Assembly: GCA_963711065.1 (NCBI GenBank)
Contig: CAVQCO010000008.1
Location: 1-64,000 of the forward strand
Reading direction: 5' to 3'
DNA length: 64,000 nt
Origin: Bog-473 sp963711065
GTDB lineage: Bacteria > Actinomycetota > Acidimicrobiia > Acidimicrobiales > RAAP-2
Shown: positions 16,675 through 25,561 of the stretch, one piece after another
How the letters are laid out: each line of letters begins with the position of its first letter
Numbering within the stretch: the first letter of the stretch is position 1
Notes under the pieces: model-generated
The model's input: only the letters and a program-made list of their open reading frames with translations
What the model was told of the DNA's origin: nothing
Database searches by the model: none
Position numbers and translations under genes: made by a program

Positions 16675-18318
16675 GTGACCACATCCTCCGCCGCCTCGGC
16701 CCGCTTCGTCCTGAGCCCCATGCCGGCCGAGCTGGCCGAGCGGTACCGGCGCGAGGGCAACTGGGACGACCGCACGCTCGGGGAGCTCTTGAGCGAGGCC
16801 CTGCTCGAGGACCCCGACCGCCGCCTGCGGATCTGGTCGCCCACCAACCCGTACCTCGGGACGGTGGGGGACGTGTACCGCGAGGCGCTGCGCGTGGCCG
16901 GCGGCCTGCGCTCCCACGGCCTCGGCCCGGGCGACATCGTGGCCTTCCAGCTGCCCAACTGGGTGGAGGCCGCGATCACCTTCTACGCCTGCACCATCCT
17001 CGGCGTGACGATCGTGCCGATCGTCCACTTCTACGGGCCCAAGGAGGTCGGCTTCATCCTGCGCCAGAGCGGGGCACGCGCCTTCGTCGTCGTGTCCTCG
17101 TACGGCAAGCGCGACTTCCTGGCCGAGCTGGCCACGGTCCGCGACGGGCTGGCCGACCTCGAGCTGGTCTTCGTCGTGGGCGACTCCGCTGGCGCACCGG
17201 ACGTGTTGCCCTTCGAGCCGCTGCGAGCGGCCGAGCCGGTGGACGGCCCGGTCGCGGTCGACCCCGACAGCCCGGCCGTCATCGGGTACACCTCGGGCAC
17301 CACCGCCGACCCCAAGGGCGTAGTGCACACGCACCGGACCCTCGGCTGCGAGGTGCGCCAGCTCTCGGGCCACCAGGCCAACCGCGACCGACCGTCGTTG
17401 GTGGGGGCGCCGGTCGGTCATGCCATCGGCATGCTCGGTGGCCTGCTCTGCCCGCTGGTGGGGGGCAAACCGATCTACATGATCGACGGCTGGGACCCGC
17501 CCACCGTGCTCGACGCCATGGTGGAGGAGGACATCGCGGCCGGCAGCGGGTCGACGTACTTCTTCACGAGCCTGCTGGACTGCCCCGGCTTCGGGCCCCA
17601 GCACGTCGAGCTCATGCACTACATCGGACTGGGTGGTTCGCCGATCCCCGACGCGGTGGCCGAACGGGCGGACGCGCTGGGGATCTCGCTCGTGCGCTCC
17701 TACGGCAGCACCGAGCACCCCTCGATCACCGGCTCCGAGCACGAGGCACCCCGGGAGAAGCGCATCCACACCGACGGCACGCCGCTGGACGGGGTCGAGA
17801 TCCGCACGGTCGACGAGGCGGGCCACGACGTCGGGGTGGGCAACCCGGGCGAGATCCTCTCCCGCGGGCCCGACCGCTTCGCCGGGTACACCGACCCCGC
17901 CCTCACCGCCGAGGCGATCGAAGAGGGAGGCTGGTTCCACACGGGCGACGTCGGCATCATCGACGCCGACGGCTACCTGACCATCACGGACCGGGTGAAG
18001 GACATCATCATCCGCGGCGGGGAGAACGTGAGCGCCGCCGAGGTGGAGCAGCTGCTGGCCCACATGGAGGGCGTCGCGGAGGTCGCCGTCGTCGCCGCTC
18101 CGGACGAGCGCCTCGGGGAGCACGGGTGCGCGTTCTTCCGCATGCAGGCCGGGAGCGACGCCCCCGACCTCGAGGCCGTCCGGGCACACCTGGACGCGGC
18201 CGGCCTCGCTCGTCAGAAGTGGCCCGAGGAAGTGCGGACGGTCGGGGACCTGCCCCGGACGGCATCGGGCAAGGTGCAGAAGTTCGTGCTGCGCGAGCGC
18301 CTGCGGGCCGGGCAGTGA
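16675..18318 (+). CDS. AMP-binding acyl-CoA synthetase/ligase
   Basis: 547 residues, GTG start at 16675. ANL-superfamily adenylating enzyme that joins a carboxylic acid to CoA at the cost of ATP to AMP. Motifs: P-loop YTSGTTADPKGVVHTH (about residue 205), YGSTEHPSITG, GWFHTGDVGIID, the hinge DRVKDIIIRGGENVSA and the catalytic lysine in TASGKVQKFVL. It resembles cyclohexanecarboxylate/medium-chain type ligases in overall layout. The position after the acyl-CoA dehydrogenase suggests it activates the acid that the pair oxidises. Confidence 0.93.
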   Translation: MTTSSAASARFVLSPMPAELAERYRREGNWDDRTLGELLSEALLEDPDRRLRIWSPTNPYLGTVGDVYREALRVAGGLRSHGLGPGDIVAFQLPNWVEAAITFYACTILGVTIVPIVHFYGPKEVGFILRQSGARAFVVVSSYGKRDFLAELATVRDGLADLELVFVVGDSAGAPDVLPFEPLRAAEPVDGPVAVDPDSPAVIGYTSGTTADPKGVVHTHRTLGCEVRQLSGHQANRDRPSLVGAPVGHAIGMLGGLLCPLVGGKPIYMIDGWDPPTVLDAMVEEDIAAGSGSTYFFTSLLDCPGFGPQHVELMHYIGLGGSPIPDAVAERADALGISLVRSYGSTEHPSITGSEHEAPREKRIHTDGTPLDGVEIRTVDEAGHDVGVGNPGEILSRGPDRFAGYTDPALTAEAIEEGGWFHTGDVGIIDADGYLTITDRVKDIIIRGGENVSAAEVEQLLAHMEGVAEVAVVAAPDERLGEHGCAFFRMQAGSDAPDLEAVRAHLDAAGLARQKWPEEVRTVGDLPRTASGKVQKFVLRERLRAGQ

Positions 18319-18422
18319 TCCCGGCGCGTGCACGGCAGCCGAAGAACCCGGCACACGGCGGTTGGGGGAGGTACGCTCCCGCAGGCGTTCCCAAGGAATA
18401 CAAACCGAGCTCAGGTGGTCAC

Positions 18423-18854
18423 ATGCGCCATCGCATCCCCAAGCAGCAGATCGACCTCCTGCGTGCCGTGCCGCTCTTCGCCGGGTGCTCCCAGAGCGAG
18501 CTCCGCTCCGTCGCCCAGCTCGGCACGCCGATCAGCGTCGACAAGGGGGAGGTCCTGACCGAGCAGGGCTCGGCCGGCCGCGAGTTCTTCCTGGTCCTGT
18601 CGGGCGTGGCGGCGTGCCGGGTGGGAAAGCGCCAGGTGGCGGAGTTCACCACCGGCGGCTACTTCGGTGAGCTCGCGCTCCTGCACGGTGGGATCCGCAC
18701 CGCCGACGTCGTGGCCGAGACCCCGATGGAGTTGCTCGTGCTCGACGCCCGGGAGTTCCGCTCCATGCTGATGACGACGCCCGGCATCGGCGTCAAGATG
18801 CTGGCCCGCGTGGCCGAGCGCCTCGCCGACGCCGACGCGCACTACAGCAACTGA
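18423..18854 (+). CDS. Cyclic nucleotide-binding domain protein (Crp-type sensor domain only)
   Basis: 143 residues, ATG at 18423. A single cNMP-binding domain covers about residues 12-130: LLRAVPLFAGCSQSELRSVA, GEVLTEQGSAGREFFLVLSG, and the phosphate-binding cassette YFGELALLHGGIRTADV, in which Glu and Arg needed for cyclic nucleotide contact are present. There is no DNA-binding domain. Such stand-alone sensor domains are common in actinobacteria and probably modulate partner proteins. A nucleotide cyclase-like domain is encoded at 40.3 kb in this window, but no link is shown. The long upstream open frame is not used. Confidence 0.88.
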   Translation: MRHRIPKQQIDLLRAVPLFAGCSQSELRSVAQLGTPISVDKGEVLTEQGSAGREFFLVLSGVAACRVGKRQVAEFTTGGYFGELALLHGGIRTADVVAETPMELLVLDAREFRSMLMTTPGIGVKMLARVAERLADADAHYSN

Positions 18855-18869
18855 GTCTCCGCCGCCGCG

Positions 18870-19424
18870 TCAGGACGAGCCGACCGTCCCGGCCGCCGCC
18901 CGCGCCTCGAGCACCTCCTTCATGAGGCGCAGCTCCTTGCGGATCTGTTCGAGGCTCCCCGCAGCCGCCGCGGCGACCGCGTCGTCGGGCAGTCCCTGGG
19001 GCAGGAGCACCCACAGCGTGAGGGTCGCCTCGCAGGCGCCGGCGCCGACCGGGTGCACCACGAACTCCTCGTAGGCCTCGCTGGTGCCCGCCATCCCCGC
19101 GGCGACGAGCGTCGGCCGCACGGCGGCGGCCGTCCACAGCTCCACGGGGTGCCCGACGCCGGGCTGGCGCGCGTCGGCCAGGCGGAAGCGGTAGCGGGCG
19201 CCGGGGCCCAGGACGCCGCCCTCGGCGTCGCGGTGCCCGTCGCGCACGCGCTCGACGTCGGTGACGTCGGGGTTGTACCCGGGAAGGTTGGCGAAGTCGA
19301 GCCGGTAGCGCCAGACGGCGTCGGCCGGGACCGCGAACGAGGCCGAGGTCACCGCGGTGGGCGGGACGCCGTCGAGCGCGCCGGGCCGCGGCGCGTCCGG
19401 TCCAGCTGCCGTCCCCTGCGTCAC
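18870..19424 (-). CDS. SRPBCC (polyketide cyclase/START-like) family protein
   Basis: 184 residues from a GTG at 19424; an ATG at 19481 would add 19 residues of poor character, so the start is not certain. The fold is suggested by SASFAVPADAVWRYRLDFANLPGYNPDVTDVERV, a glycine-rich strand GPGARYRFRLAD, then EAYEEFVVHPVGAGACEATLTLWVLLP and a long C-terminal helix SLEQIRKELRLMKEVLEA. SRPBCC proteins bind hydrophobic ligands in a deep cavity. It is convergent with the cNMP-binding gene (15-base gap). Confidence 0.75.
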   Translation of the reverse strand: MTQGTAAGPDAPRPGALDGVPPTAVTSASFAVPADAVWRYRLDFANLPGYNPDVTDVERVRDGHRDAEGGVLGPGARYRFRLADARQPGVGHPVELWTAAAVRPTLVAAGMAGTSEAYEEFVVHPVGAGACEATLTLWVLLPQGLPDDAVAAAAAGSLEQIRKELRLMKEVLEARAAAGTVGSS

Positions 19425-19533
19425 GCCGCCAGTGTGGGCCGCCCTTGCCGGCGCCGGCAAGAAGAGGGGAGCACACCCCACCGTCCAGGCACGGATCGGC
19501 CCCGACCGACCCCCTGATCCGGCGGCGTTCGCC

Positions 19534-20190
19534 TTAGGCCGGCGGCCCGACGACGCGGGCGGCCTCGCCGGCCCGCCGGAGGGCGAGCGCGGTGAGGTCG
19601 CAGTCCTCGTCGCCGAGCACGCCGGCGGCGTGCTGGACGAAGAGCCCCACCACCATGGTGCTCAGGAGCCGGGCGACCTCGCCGGCCCCGGCCCGCTCGA
19701 CGAGGTCGGGCCGGTGCTTGACCACCCAGTCCTCAATGGACTTCTGGAAGGACGTGAAGAGGTCGATCCCGACGGCGCGGGCGGTCGCCTCGCCGCGGAT
19801 CGACTCGCCGACCATGAGGCGGATGAAGTCCTCGATCTCGAACATGGACACGCAGATGTCGGCGATCAGCGCGGACAGCCCGGCCTCGCCCGGCTGCTCC
19901 CCGTTGGGCTCGGGCCGAGGCGCCTGGAGCGGCAGGAACCCCTGTTCGACGAGGACCGACTCGAGCAGGTCGCGCTTGGAGGGGAAGTAGTGGTACAGCG
20001 AGGCCACGTTGAGCCCCGCCGCCGCCGCCAGGTCCCGCATGCTCGTGCCGTCCACGCCCCGCTGTGCCATGAGCGTCAGCGCGATCTGCAGGATGCGCCG
20101 CCTCGTCGCCGATCCCTCGCCGGGCCCCACCCCACCGTCCGGCTCGCCGTGGCCCTCGGTGTGGTGGTCGACCGTCATGTGCATTCCCAT
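19534..20190 (-). CDS. TetR-family transcriptional regulator
   Basis: 218 residues from the ATG at 20190; in-frame ATGs a few codons later are possible starts. The N-terminal helix-turn-helix at about residues 28-75 is clear: RRRILQIALTLMAQRGVDGTSMRDLAAAAGLNVASLYHYFPSKRDLLESV. The C-terminal ligand/dimer domain (80-218) is helical and has no close tell-tale motif. It is divergent from the P450-ferredoxin-dehydrogenase operon, with a 237-base spacer that contains a copy of the TGACRC-N4-GTCA palindrome. It is therefore the best local candidate for the protein that binds that palindrome; this is inference. Confidence 0.93.
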   Translation of the reverse strand: MGMHMTVDHHTEGHGEPDGGVGPGEGSATRRRILQIALTLMAQRGVDGTSMRDLAAAAGLNVASLYHYFPSKRDLLESVLVEQGFLPLQAPRPEPNGEQPGEAGLSALIADICVSMFEIEDFIRLMVGESIRGEATARAVGIDLFTSFQKSIEDWVVKHRPDLVERAGAGEVARLLSTMVVGLFVQHAAGVLGDEDCDLTALALRRAGEAARVVGPPA

Positions 20191-20366
20191 CTTCCGCCTC
20201 TCGACTGCGGGAATCTCTGTTCCTGTGCAACGCCCCCTCTGCTCGTTCCCCCCAACCTTTGTCGTGCGATTGCTGCCGTCGGACGGGACCCCAGCTCAGG
20301 GCCCCGCCGGAGCGGCCGTCGCCGAGCCCGCCGGCTCTCGACGCCCCAACGCCTGTTTGCTATATA

Positions 20367-20380
20367 TGACACGGGAGTCA
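20367..20380. promoter_or_regulatory. Palindromic operator TGACACGGGAGTCA (site 3 of 9), overlapping a TATATAT promoter element
   Basis: Located in the 237-base spacer between tetR and the P450 gene, 47 bases before the P450 start. It directly abuts a TATATAT stretch (20361-20367) that is the best -10-like sequence in this GC-rich spacer, so binding would block the promoter. This is the weakest arm symmetry of the nine sites. The rest of the spacer (20191-20360) shows no gene. Confidence 0.68.
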
Positions 20381-20427
20381 GGTTTGGCTCCCCTCCGCAC
20401 CCCAAAGATAGGGGGGAATGGGGCGAA

Positions 20428-21678
20428 ATGCCAGGAATTGATTCCACGGCGGATGCCGAGGCGGTGCCGTTCGACCCCTTCGAGCTGAAGGACATGGTCA
20501 GCGGGAGCATCCGTGACCCCTACCCCAGGTTGCACGAGCTGTGCCGACTGTCGCCGGTCCACGCGGGACCGATCGACCTCGGCGAGGGCGCGGAGGTCGG
20601 GGACCCGGACCCGAGCAAGCCGCCGCCCGTGACGGTGTTCGGCTTCGACGAGGTCGTCCAGGTGCTGCGGGACAACGAGACCTACTCGAACGCCGTGTAC
20701 ACCGACGTCATGGGGATGGTGATGGGGCGGACCATCCTCGAGATGGACGAGCCCGAGCACCGCAACGTCCGCGCCCTCGTCGCGTCGAGCTTCCGCTCCA
20801 AGATGCTCGAGCGCTGGGAGGAGGAGCTGGTGGCGGTCGTGGTGAACGACCTCATCGACTCGTTCGCCGAGCGGGGTCGGTCGGACCTCGTGCGGGAGGT
20901 CACGTTCAACTTCCCGGTGCAGGTCATCGCGCGCATCCTGGGGCTCCCCCGTGCCGACTACCCGAGGTTCCAGCGCTGGGCGCTCGAGCTGACGAGCGTC
21001 GCCGCCAACTGGGAGCGGGGCATGGCCGCGTCCGCCGCCCTGCGCGACTACTTCGTCGAGGTGATGGCCGAGCGGCGCGCCGAGCCGGGCGACGACCTGA
21101 TCAGCGAACTGGTGCGGGCCGAGGTCGACGGGGTGCGCCTCACCGACGAGGAGATCTACTCCTTCCTGCGCCTGCTCCTGCCCGCCGGCGTCGAGACCAC
21201 CTACCGGGCCTCGGGCAGCCTCCTGTTCGCCCTTCTCAACGACCGGCCCCAGCTCGAGGCGCTCTACGGCGACCGCTCGCTGTACGCCCAGGCCTTCGAG
21301 GAGGTGGTGCGCTGGGAGCCGCCGGTCACGCTGATCCTGCGCCGGGCCGTGCGCGACACCGAGCTCGCCGGGGTCCGGATCGACGAGGGTGCCGACGTCG
21401 CGCTGATGATCGGCGCGGCAAACCGTGACGAACGCAAGTACACCGACCCCGACCGCTACGACATGTTCCGCGAGCAGCGCCAGCACGTCGGCTTCGGCTT
21501 CGGCGTCCATGTCTGCCTGGGCATGCACCTCGCCCGCATGGAGTCACGGATCGCCGTGAACACGCTCTTCGACCGGCTGGGGCCGATCTCCTTGGATCCG
21601 GACGCCGAGCCGCCGCACATCGAGGGCCTGGCCTTCCGGTCGCCGCTCTCGCTCCCGGTCGTGTTCGCAGCCTCGTGA
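20428..21678 (+). CDS. Cytochrome P450
   Basis: 416 residues from the ATG at 20428. Class I bacterial P450 monooxygenase. Seen: helix I LLLPAGVETTYRA with the AGxxTT oxygen-activation motif, helix K FEEVVRWEPP (ExxR), and the heme loop GFGFGVHVCLGMHLARME with Cys363 as thiolate ligand. The N-terminus is soluble, without membrane anchor. A 3Fe-4S ferredoxin gene follows 87 bases later and an acyl-CoA dehydrogenase after that. This indicates hydroxylation of a lipid-like substrate followed by CoA-ester oxidation. The GGxxH-like substrate pocket cannot be read for specificity. Confidence 0.96.
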   Translation: MPGIDSTADAEAVPFDPFELKDMVSGSIRDPYPRLHELCRLSPVHAGPIDLGEGAEVGDPDPSKPPPVTVFGFDEVVQVLRDNETYSNAVYTDVMGMVMGRTILEMDEPEHRNVRALVASSFRSKMLERWEEELVAVVVNDLIDSFAERGRSDLVREVTFNFPVQVIARILGLPRADYPRFQRWALELTSVAANWERGMAASAALRDYFVEVMAERRAEPGDDLISELVRAEVDGVRLTDEEIYSFLRLLLPAGVETTYRASGSLLFALLNDRPQLEALYGDRSLYAQAFEEVVRWEPPVTLILRRAVRDTELAGVRIDEGADVALMIGAANRDERKYTDPDRYDMFREQRQHVGFGFGVHVCLGMHLARMESRIAVNTLFDRLGPISLDPDAEPPHIEGLAFRSPLSLPVVFAAS

Positions 21679-21765
21679 CACCCGCCGCGGGAGGGTAGGT
21701 TTCGGACCCATGGGCGGCAGAGCCACTCCGTCGCGCGACGCGGCGGCAATCTTCCCGGGGGCGGC

Positions 21766-22002
21766 GTGAGCACGAGGGAGCCGCTGGACGTGAGGATCGA
21801 CTGGGATCGCTGCATGGGGTCGGGGAACTGCGTGTTCTGGGCACCGGCGACGTTCGACTTGAGCGACGACGGCCATGCGGTCGTCCTGAATCCGGCCGCG
21901 ACCGACGAAGAGCGCCTGCGCATCGCCGCCCAGGGGTGCCCGGTCGGGGCGATCTCGCTCTGGCGTGGCGGTGTCGAGGTGCCGCTCGGAGAGGAGTCCT
22001 AG
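21766..22002 (+). CDS. 3Fe-4S ferredoxin, P450 redox partner
   Basis: 78 residues, GTG at 21766. Cluster ligands are Cys16 and Cys22 (C-x5-C, where the middle Cys of a 4Fe-4S site is replaced by Gly/Ser) and Cys58 in GCPVGAI. This is the three-cysteine 3Fe-4S pattern of ferredoxins that feed electrons to actinobacterial P450s. Its stop codon TAG shares its last base with the GTG start of the following dehydrogenase (TAGTG), so the two are translationally coupled. The partner reductase is not in the window. Confidence 0.94.
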   Translation: MSTREPLDVRIDWDRCMGSGNCVFWAPATFDLSDDGHAVVLNPAATDEERLRIAAQGCPVGAISLWRGGVEVPLGEES

Positions 22003-24242
22003 TGCCGATCGCCGTGACGGAGGAGCACGAGGAGCTCCGCCGCAGCGCGGAGCGCTGGCTCCAGACCCACTGCCCGCCGTCCGAGCCGCGGGCGGTCGCC
22101 GAGGCGCCGCCGCCGGCGGCGGACCTGCCGGCGGTGTGGGAGAAGATGGCCGCCCAGGGATGGCTGGGCCTCCACCTGCCCGAGGCGTCGGGCGGCGAGG
22201 GCTTCACGCTCGCCGAGGTGGCGGTCGTGCTCGAGGAGCTCGGCCACACGCTCTTCCCCGGCCCCGTGCTCCCGACGCTCCTCACCTCCGCCGTCGTGGC
22301 GCGTCACGGCGACGCGGCGACGCGGGCCTCCCTGTTGCCGGGCCTGGCCGACGGCACCATCACGGCGGCCGTGGCGTTCGGCGCCGCGGGGCCCGGCCCG
22401 TCGGTGGCGGGCGCCGTCCGACCCGTGCTGGGGCTGCCCGCGGCGCGGCTGGTGCTGGTGCCGCTGACGACGGGTCACGACGGCGTGCGCTGGAGCCTGC
22501 TCGACCGCGCCGCCACCGGCGACGCCGTCACCGCCGAGGCGCTCCCGGCGCTCGACGCCACCCGCTCCCTCGGCGCGCTCGAGGTCGCCGACCCCGGCCT
22601 GGCGGCGTCGGTCGGGTCGCTGCTCGTGCCCGACGACGAGGTGCGCAGCCTCGCGCTGGTCCTCGCCGCGGCGGAGAGCGCCGGGATCGCGCGCTGGTGC
22701 CTGCACACCGCGTCCGAGTACGCCAAGGTGCGCGTGCAGTTCGGCCGGCCGATCGGGCAGTTCCAGGCGGTCAAGCACGCGCTGGCCGACATGCTGGTGT
22801 CGGTCGAGCAGTGCGCGGCGGTGGCGTGGGACGCCGCGGCCGCCTGGAGCGAGGGTGGCGACGAAGGGGCCGGCGGACCGGCCGCCGACCGGGTGCTCAG
22901 CGCGCGCATCGCCGGCGCCGTGGCGCTCGACGCGGCCGCCCACTGTGCGAAGCAGTGCATCCAGATCCTCGGAGGCATCGGCTTCACCTGGGAGCACGAC
23001 GCGCACCTCTACCTGAAGCGGGCCATGGCGAACCTCCAGCTCCTCGCCGGCGGTGATGTCGCCGGGCTCGAGCTCGGGGTGACCGCGCTGGCCGTCGGGG
23101 GCGCGCGGCGCAACCTGGCCGCGGAGCTCCCGGCCGAGGCGGAGTCGTTCCGCCACGAGATCCGCGCCGTCGTCGCACGGGTGGCCGCGGTGGGCGCCGA
23201 GGGTGGCGACCAGCGCGCTGCGTTGGCCGAGGCCGGCCTGATCATGCCGCACTGGCCGCCGCCGTGGGGGCGAGGCGCCGCACCGCTCGAGCAGCTCGTG
23301 ATCGACGAGGAGCTGGACACCGCCGCGGTGGCCCGCCCGCACCTCGCCGTGGGGGCCTGGGCGCTGCCGACGCTGATCGCGCACGGGACGGCGGAGCAGC
23401 AGGAACGCTGGGTGCGCCCCACCCTGCTCGGCCGGCTCAACTGGTGCCAGCTCTTCAGCGAGCCCGGCGCGGGGTCCGACCTGGCTGCGCTCAGCACGCG
23501 GGCCGAGCGCGTCGAGGGCGGCTACGTGCTCAACGGGCAGAAGGTGTGGACGTCGTTGGCCCAGACGGCGGACTTCGGCATCTGCCTGGCCCGTTCGGAC
23601 CCCGACGCGCCCAAGCACGCCGGCATCACCTACGTCATCGTCGACATGCGCGCGGAGGGCATCGACATCCGGCCGCTGCGCGAGCTGACCGGCGCCGCCA
23701 TGTTCAACGAGGTCTTCTTCAACGACGTGTTCGTCCCGGACGACGCCGTGGTGGGGGCCCCCGGCGACGGGTGGCGCATCGGCCGGACCACGCTGGCCAA
23801 CGAGCGCGTCTCCATGTCCTCGGGCGCGTCCTTCGGCAACGGGGTGGAGTCGCTGATCCGGACGGTGGCACGTCGCCGCGAGCGCGGCGAGGGCAGCCCG
23901 GCGAGCCTCGAACAGCGCTTGGGCCACCTCATCGCGGAAGCCCAGTCGGTGGCCCTGCTGGGCCACCGCGCCACCTTGCGCACGCTGTCGGGCGTCGATC
24001 CGGGCAGCGGGTCGAGCGTGCGCAAGCTGCTCGGCGTCGAGCACGAGCAGCGGGTCCAGGAGATGGGGATGGCGCTCTACGGCGCGGACGGCGCCGTGCG
24101 TGACGGCAAGGCGCAACGATGGGAGGACGGCTTCCTCTCCACCCGCTGCCTGACCATCGCCGGCGGCACGAGCGAGGTGCAGCGCAACGTGATCGCGGAG
24201 CGCATCCTCGGCCAGCCCCGGGATCCCGAACCGGCCGCCTGA
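22002..24242 (+). CDS. Double-length (fused) acyl-CoA dehydrogenase
   Basis: 746 residues, GTG at 22002. Two acyl-CoA dehydrogenase units are joined head to tail. Residues 1-365 are a small-subunit-like unit (VRVQFGRPIGQFQAVKHALA, then IQILGGIGFTWEHDAHLYL); 385-746 are a large-subunit-like unit (CQLFSEPGAGSDLAALSTRA, YVLNGQKVWTS, FNEVFFNDVFVP, TIAGGTSEVQRNVIAERI). This looks like the gene-fused version of the heterodimeric pairs found elsewhere in the window, and matches the double length known for FadE34-type enzymes of mycobacteria. It is cotranscribed and coupled with the ferredoxin and P450. Confidence 0.93.
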   Translation: MPIAVTEEHEELRRSAERWLQTHCPPSEPRAVAEAPPPAADLPAVWEKMAAQGWLGLHLPEASGGEGFTLAEVAVVLEELGHTLFPGPVLPTLLTSAVVARHGDAATRASLLPGLADGTITAAVAFGAAGPGPSVAGAVRPVLGLPAARLVLVPLTTGHDGVRWSLLDRAATGDAVTAEALPALDATRSLGALEVADPGLAASVGSLLVPDDEVRSLALVLAAAESAGIARWCLHTASEYAKVRVQFGRPIGQFQAVKHALADMLVSVEQCAAVAWDAAAAWSEGGDEGAGGPAADRVLSARIAGAVALDAAAHCAKQCIQILGGIGFTWEHDAHLYLKRAMANLQLLAGGDVAGLELGVTALAVGGARRNLAAELPAEAESFRHEIRAVVARVAAVGAEGGDQRAALAEAGLIMPHWPPPWGRGAAPLEQLVIDEELDTAAVARPHLAVGAWALPTLIAHGTAEQQERWVRPTLLGRLNWCQLFSEPGAGSDLAALSTRAERVEGGYVLNGQKVWTSLAQTADFGICLARSDPDAPKHAGITYVIVDMRAEGIDIRPLRELTGAAMFNEVFFNDVFVPDDAVVGAPGDGWRIGRTTLANERVSMSSGASFGNGVESLIRTVARRRERGEGSPASLEQRLGHLIAEAQSVALLGHRATLRTLSGVDPGSGSSVRKLLGVEHEQRVQEMGMALYGADGAVRDGKAQRWEDGFLSTRCLTIAGGTSEVQRNVIAERILGQPRDPEPAA

Positions 24243-24267
24243 ACGGAGGGCCCGATGGCCTCCATCC

Positions 24268-24281
24268 TGACACCCATGTCA
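24268..24281. promoter_or_regulatory. Palindromic operator TGACACCCATGTCA (site 4 of 9)
   Basis: In the 48-base spacer between two acyl-CoA dehydrogenase genes, 9 bases before the probable ATG at 24291. There is no room for a ribosome site between operator and start, which suggests a leaderless or differently started transcript. Identical in sequence to site 5. Confidence 0.72.
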
Positions 24282-24290
24282 TAGTTGGCC

Positions 24291-25550
24291 ATGCGTCTCG
24301 CCCCTGACGAGTCCCTGGCCGAGTTCCGACGCGAGTTCGAGGCGTGGCTGGACGAGCACCTGCCCGCGGCCCGCGTCATGGAGGACCACGCCCGGCGCTC
24401 GTCGGCCCACCTGCCCGACTGGGCCCGCACCTTCCAGCGCGAGCTCTTCGAGGCCGGCTACCTGGTGCCGGGCTGGCCGCCGGAGCTGGGCGGCCGCAAC
24501 GCCACGCCCCAGGAGCAGATGGCCTACTTCGAGGTCGTCGCCGAACGGATGGTGCCGCGCTCGCTCAATCCCCAGGGCCTCTCCATCTGTGCCGCCTCCA
24601 TCGTCGAGTTCGGCAACGACGCGCAGAAAGAGCGCTTCGTCCTCCCGACCCTGCGGGGCGAGATCACGTGGTGCCTCGGCATGAGCGAGCCCAATGCGGG
24701 CAGCGACCTGGCTTCGCTGGCCACGAAGGCCGAGCGGCGCGAAGGCCACTTCGTGGTGAACGGGCAGAAGGTCTGGACCTCGGGCGCCCACGAGGCCGAC
24801 TACTGCCTGTGCTACGTCCGCACCGACCCCGAGGCGGCCAAGCACCGCGGCATCAGCGTGCTCATCATCGACATGCGCACGCCCGGCATCACGTGCCGGC
24901 CGCTGCCCGAGCTGACCGACCAGCACCACGCCGACTTCAACGAGGTGTTCTTCACCGACGTGGAGGTGCCCGAGGAGAACCTCGTCGGCGAGCTGAACAA
25001 CGGCTGGGTCGTCAGCAACGGAGCGCTGCGCCACGAGCGCGGGATGCTCTGGATCATGAACGTGTCCAAGATGGAACGCACGCTCAAGGCGCTCGTGCGC
25101 GTGGCCAAGCGCCCCGACGGTCACGGCGGCACCCTCGGTGACGACCCGCGCCTGGCCCAGGCGATCGGGCAGATCGCCATCGACACCGCCGCCATTCGCG
25201 CCCTGGGCTACCGGGGTTTCGCCAAGGCTGCCCGCGGGGAGATGCCGCCCGAACACCTCCTGCTGAAGTTGTTCACCAGCGAAGCGGAGCAGCGCGCCTG
25301 TCTGCTGGGCCGGGAGGCGCTCGGGCTCGAGGGCCTCGACCTCGACGGGCCCGGGCCCAACCGCTTCACCGAGTGGGACCTGGCCCGCTTCGAGCCCAAC
25401 CCGGTGGCGTCCAGCGCCACGGGCTCCTTCTACGACGGCCCCTGGGCCGTGCAGTACCTGCGTTCCTTCTCCGGCACCATCGCCGGGGGCACGTCGGAGA
25501 TCCAGCGCAACATCCTGGCCGAACGCGTGCTCGGCCTGCCCCGGGGCTGA
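24291..25550 (+). CDS. Acyl-CoA dehydrogenase
   Basis: 419 residues from the ATG at 24291; a TTG six bases earlier is possible. N-terminal RLAPDESLAEFRREFEAWLDEHLP, flavin loop LGMSEPNAGSDLASLATKA, VVNGQKVWTSGAHEADYCL, FNEVFFTDVEVPEENLVGE and the C-terminal TIAGGTSEIQRNILAERVLG are all present, so the enzyme looks intact. Although it follows the fused dehydrogenase by 48 bases, it has its own operator in the spacer. A hairpin lies 12 bases after the stop. Confidence 0.94.
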   Translation: MRLAPDESLAEFRREFEAWLDEHLPAARVMEDHARRSSAHLPDWARTFQRELFEAGYLVPGWPPELGGRNATPQEQMAYFEVVAERMVPRSLNPQGLSICAASIVEFGNDAQKERFVLPTLRGEITWCLGMSEPNAGSDLASLATKAERREGHFVVNGQKVWTSGAHEADYCLCYVRTDPEAAKHRGISVLIIDMRTPGITCRPLPELTDQHHADFNEVFFTDVEVPEENLVGELNNGWVVSNGALRHERGMLWIMNVSKMERTLKALVRVAKRPDGHGGTLGDDPRLAQAIGQIAIDTAAIRALGYRGFAKAARGEMPPEHLLLKLFTSEAEQRACLLGREALGLEGLDLDGPGPNRFTEWDLARFEPNPVASSATGSFYDGPWAVQYLRSFSGTIAGGTSEIQRNILAERVLGLPRG

Positions 25551-25561
25551 CGCCCGTCGCC

